Under the pieces are notes generated by a model. It searched no databases, was not told the origin of the DNA, and worked only from the letters and a program-made list of their open reading frames with translations. The translations under genes and the position numbers were made by a program. Positions 62,484 to 64,000 of a stretch of 64,000 bases of DNA are shown here, one piece after another. The DNA comes from Kaistia defluvii (GTDB lineage: Bacteria > Pseudomonadota > Alphaproteobacteria > Rhizobiales > Kaistiaceae). Position 1 is the first letter of the stretch; every line of letters starts with the position of its first letter. The DNA lies in assembly GCF_026343955.1 (NCBI RefSeq), contig NZ_JAPKNI010000003.1, positions 248,001 through 312,000 of the forward strand, given 5' to 3'.

Positions 62484-62933
62484 TTGAGCCACATGCAGCG
62501 GGTATTCGGACGTCTCTCGGCCATCCTCGTCGCCCTGGGCGTTGGGCTGGCAGCGCAGGCCGCGCACGCCGGCGCGCGCGTGCCGGAAGCCGAGATCGCG
62601 GCGCTGTTTTCCGGCGTGACGCTGGACGGCATCTACAACAATGGCGCGTTCTTCAGCGAGACCTACAGCGAAGACGGCTCGGTGCGCTATCACGACATCG
62701 ACGGCTCCGATTCCGGTCAGTGGTCCGTGCGCGACGGCAAGTTCTGCACCTTCTACGACAGCCAGGAAGGCGCCTGCTTCTTCGTCGAGCGCGACGGCGC
62801 CAACTGCTTCACCTTCTTCGTGCCGGACGAGACCGGCGGCCCCGACGCCGGCCCGGCCAAGGACTGGACCTCGCGCGGCTGGGACCGGCGCAAGCCCTCG
62901 ACCTGCCCGACCGCGCCGGAAATTCAGCTCTGA
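62484..62933 (+). CDS. Secreted hypothetical protein with three conserved cysteines
   Basis: A 149-residue protein with a Sec signal (residues ~1-29, cut after AHA). The mature part FSGVTLDGIYNNGAFFSETY, then GQWSVRDGKFCTFYDSQEGA, resembles small lipocalin-like or beta-barrel secreted proteins, with Cys in KFCTF, GACFF and NCFTF. The start is TTG 62484, with GGAG nine bases before, or ATG 62493. I do not recognise a named family. It is in its own transcript between asd and the aldo/keto reductase. Confidence 0.75.
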   Translation: MSHMQRVFGRLSAILVALGVGLAAQAAHAGARVPEAEIAALFSGVTLDGIYNNGAFFSETYSEDGSVRYHDIDGSDSGQWSVRDGKFCTFYDSQEGACFFVERDGANCFTFFVPDETGGPDAGPAKDWTSRGWDRRKPSTCPTAPEIQL

Positions 62934-63008
62934 GCCGGCTCAGCCTGCCGACGGCGGGGATCCAACCCGCCGATCCCGTGTGAGGCGATCCGTGCCGGAC
63001 GCGGGCGG

Positions 63009-63941
63009 TCAGCCCACCAGCGCGTGGAAGGCGGCGAGGTCGGCGGCGGACAGGTTCCACTCCGAGGCCTTCGCGTTGGCGGCGATCTGCTCCGGCGTCG
63101 TCGCGCCCGCGATTACCGAGGGCACCGATTCCTGCGCCAGCAGCCAGGCGAAGGCGAGCTCCAGAACGGTGTGGCCGGACGCGACGGCGAAAGCGTCGAA
63201 CTTTTCCACCAGCACCAGATTGCGCTGCGTCAGATAGCGCTCGCCGAGCGCCTTCCAGGCGCTGAACCGGCTGCCGGGCGGTTGTTCGCCATTTCGGTAC
63301 TTGCCGGTCAGCAGCCCGCTGGCGAGCGGGAAGAACGGAATCAGCGCCAACTGCTCGTCGCGCACCACCGGCAGCATCGCGCTCTCGATCGTGCGCTCGA
63401 CCAGGCTGTATTCATCCTGGCTGGAAACGAAGCCGCGATAGCCAGCCTTGCGGGCCGCGTCCTGCGCCTCGCGCAACTGCTTCGGCGAGAAGTTCGAGGC
63501 GCCGTAATGGCGGATCTTGCCGGCCGTCACCAGTTCCTCCAGCGTGGCCAGCGTCTCCTCGATCGGCGTTTCGGGATCGGGCTCGTGCTGCTGGTAGAGG
63601 TCGATGCGATCGGTCTTCAGCCGCGTCAGGCTGTCCTCGACCGCCTTCAGGATATAGGGGCGCGAGGCCCGCTTGCCCTCGGGCGAGCCCTTGATCGGCT
63701 TGCCGAACTTGGTCGCCAGCACGATCTTGTCGCGCCGCGCGCCCAGCACCTCGCCCAGAATGATCTCCGAATTCGTGTCGGCGTAGATGTCGGCCGTGTC
63801 GAAGAAATTGATGCCATGGTCGATCGCCGCGTCGATCACCCGTCGTGATCCCTCGAGGTCGATGCGTCCGCCGAAATTATTGGTGCCGAGACCAATCACG
63901 GAGACGTCGAGATCCGTGTTGCCGAGCTTGCGGGTCTGCAT
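63009..63941 (-). CDS. Aldo/keto reductase
   Basis: A 310-residue NADPH-dependent oxidoreductase: GLGTNNFGGRIDLEGSRRVI at the start, INFFDTADIYADTNSEIILG with the catalytic Asp and Tyr, VLATKFGKPI with the Lys and DLYQQHEPDPETPIEETLAT with the His. The C-terminal SVIAGATTPEQIAANA binds cofactor phosphate. ATG 63941 begins MQTRKLGNTD, the family start; an upstream ATG at 63977 is possible. Substrate unknown. Confidence 0.92.
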   Translation of the reverse strand: MQTRKLGNTDLDVSVIGLGTNNFGGRIDLEGSRRVIDAAIDHGINFFDTADIYADTNSEIILGEVLGARRDKIVLATKFGKPIKGSPEGKRASRPYILKAVEDSLTRLKTDRIDLYQQHEPDPETPIEETLATLEELVTAGKIRHYGASNFSPKQLREAQDAARKAGYRGFVSSQDEYSLVERTIESAMLPVVRDEQLALIPFFPLASGLLTGKYRNGEQPPGSRFSAWKALGERYLTQRNLVLVEKFDAFAVASGHTVLELAFAWLLAQESVPSVIAGATTPEQIAANAKASEWNLSAADLAAFHALVG

Positions 63942-64000
63942 CGAGGGTACCTCTTGGTCAAATGGAACGGCGATCATCAGGCTCTCAAACTAGGGCCTGT

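Overview
The window is high-GC, densely coded chromosomal DNA from an alphaproteobacterium, most likely a member of the Hyphomicrobiales (Rhizobiales). The evidence is gene order and gene content: ffh-rpsP-rimM-trmD-rplS-leuC/leuD followed by asd, argH-lptM-lysA, ftsE-ftsX-YdcF-plsC, twin-TM/PduO/etfBA/hbd, chorismate mutase-hisC-tyrC, a PHB block (phbB-phaA with divergent phaR), a CpdR-type receiver, and lineage-typical proteins (TIGR02302/DUF4175, DUF2125, IalB-like). The genus cannot be fixed from the sequence alone.

Layout. 1-2.5 kb: the end of a MaoC-Pta fusion, acetate kinase and a broken fabI. 2.5-5.7 kb: the only clearly foreign-looking segment. It carries a lower-GC patatin-like lipoprotein, wreckage of a large defence-type DNA methylase joined to an HNH nuclease, an unrecognised ORF, one intact tRNA-Leu(CAA) and, at its right end, the 5' half of a second, different tRNA-Leu(CAA). 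6-13.8 kb: dsbB, TrmH-type methyltransferase, HNH protein, esterase, gluQ, AEC carrier, SDR, TspO, twin-TM protein, cobalamin adenosyltransferase, rhomboid. 13.9-20.7 kb: etfBA, hbd, tlpA, argH, lptM, lysA. 20.8-24.7 kb: an ArsR regulator with a perfect palindromic operator in front of an SDR gene, then the TIGR02302 protein. 25-30 kb: cpdR, hpt, ftsEX, YdcF, plsC. 30-40 kb: ChaC, DUF2125, racemase, the aromatic amino acid operon, a methyltransferase, gloB, a cupin and a NYN/LOTUS protein. 40-45 kb: PHB genes, IalB-like protein and a glycosyltransferase-like protein. 45-57 kb: the translation/leucine block, interrupted by accessory genes. 57-64 kb: CoA-ester lyase, pdxY, DUF429, carbonic anhydrase, asd, a secreted protein and an aldo/keto reductase.

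How genes work together. Acyl-CoA is handled by Pta-Ack, ETF, Hbd and the PHB genes, with PhaR sitting divergently from phaA. FtsEX, CpdR and a CtrA-like box suggest a small cell-cycle neighbourhood. Chorismate mutase, HisC-type aminotransferase and TyrC overlap by single bases and form one aromatic amino acid operon. Lysine/threonine (asd, lysA), arginine (argH) and leucine (leuC, leuD) steps are scattered.

Intergenic DNA is rich in palindromic mosaic repeats (CTCTCCCT-type, GTCATCCCGG-type, CATCCTGAGG-type). The largest is a repeat block of about 700 bp at 56.8-57.5 kb. No intact transposase, integrase, prophage, CRISPR array or complete defence system was found. The most interesting places are the broken fabI / relic island / split tRNA-Leu region (2.2-5.8 kb), the paired small CRPVV secreted proteins (53.8-54.7 kb), the ArsR-SDR operator (21.17 kb) and the repeat block.
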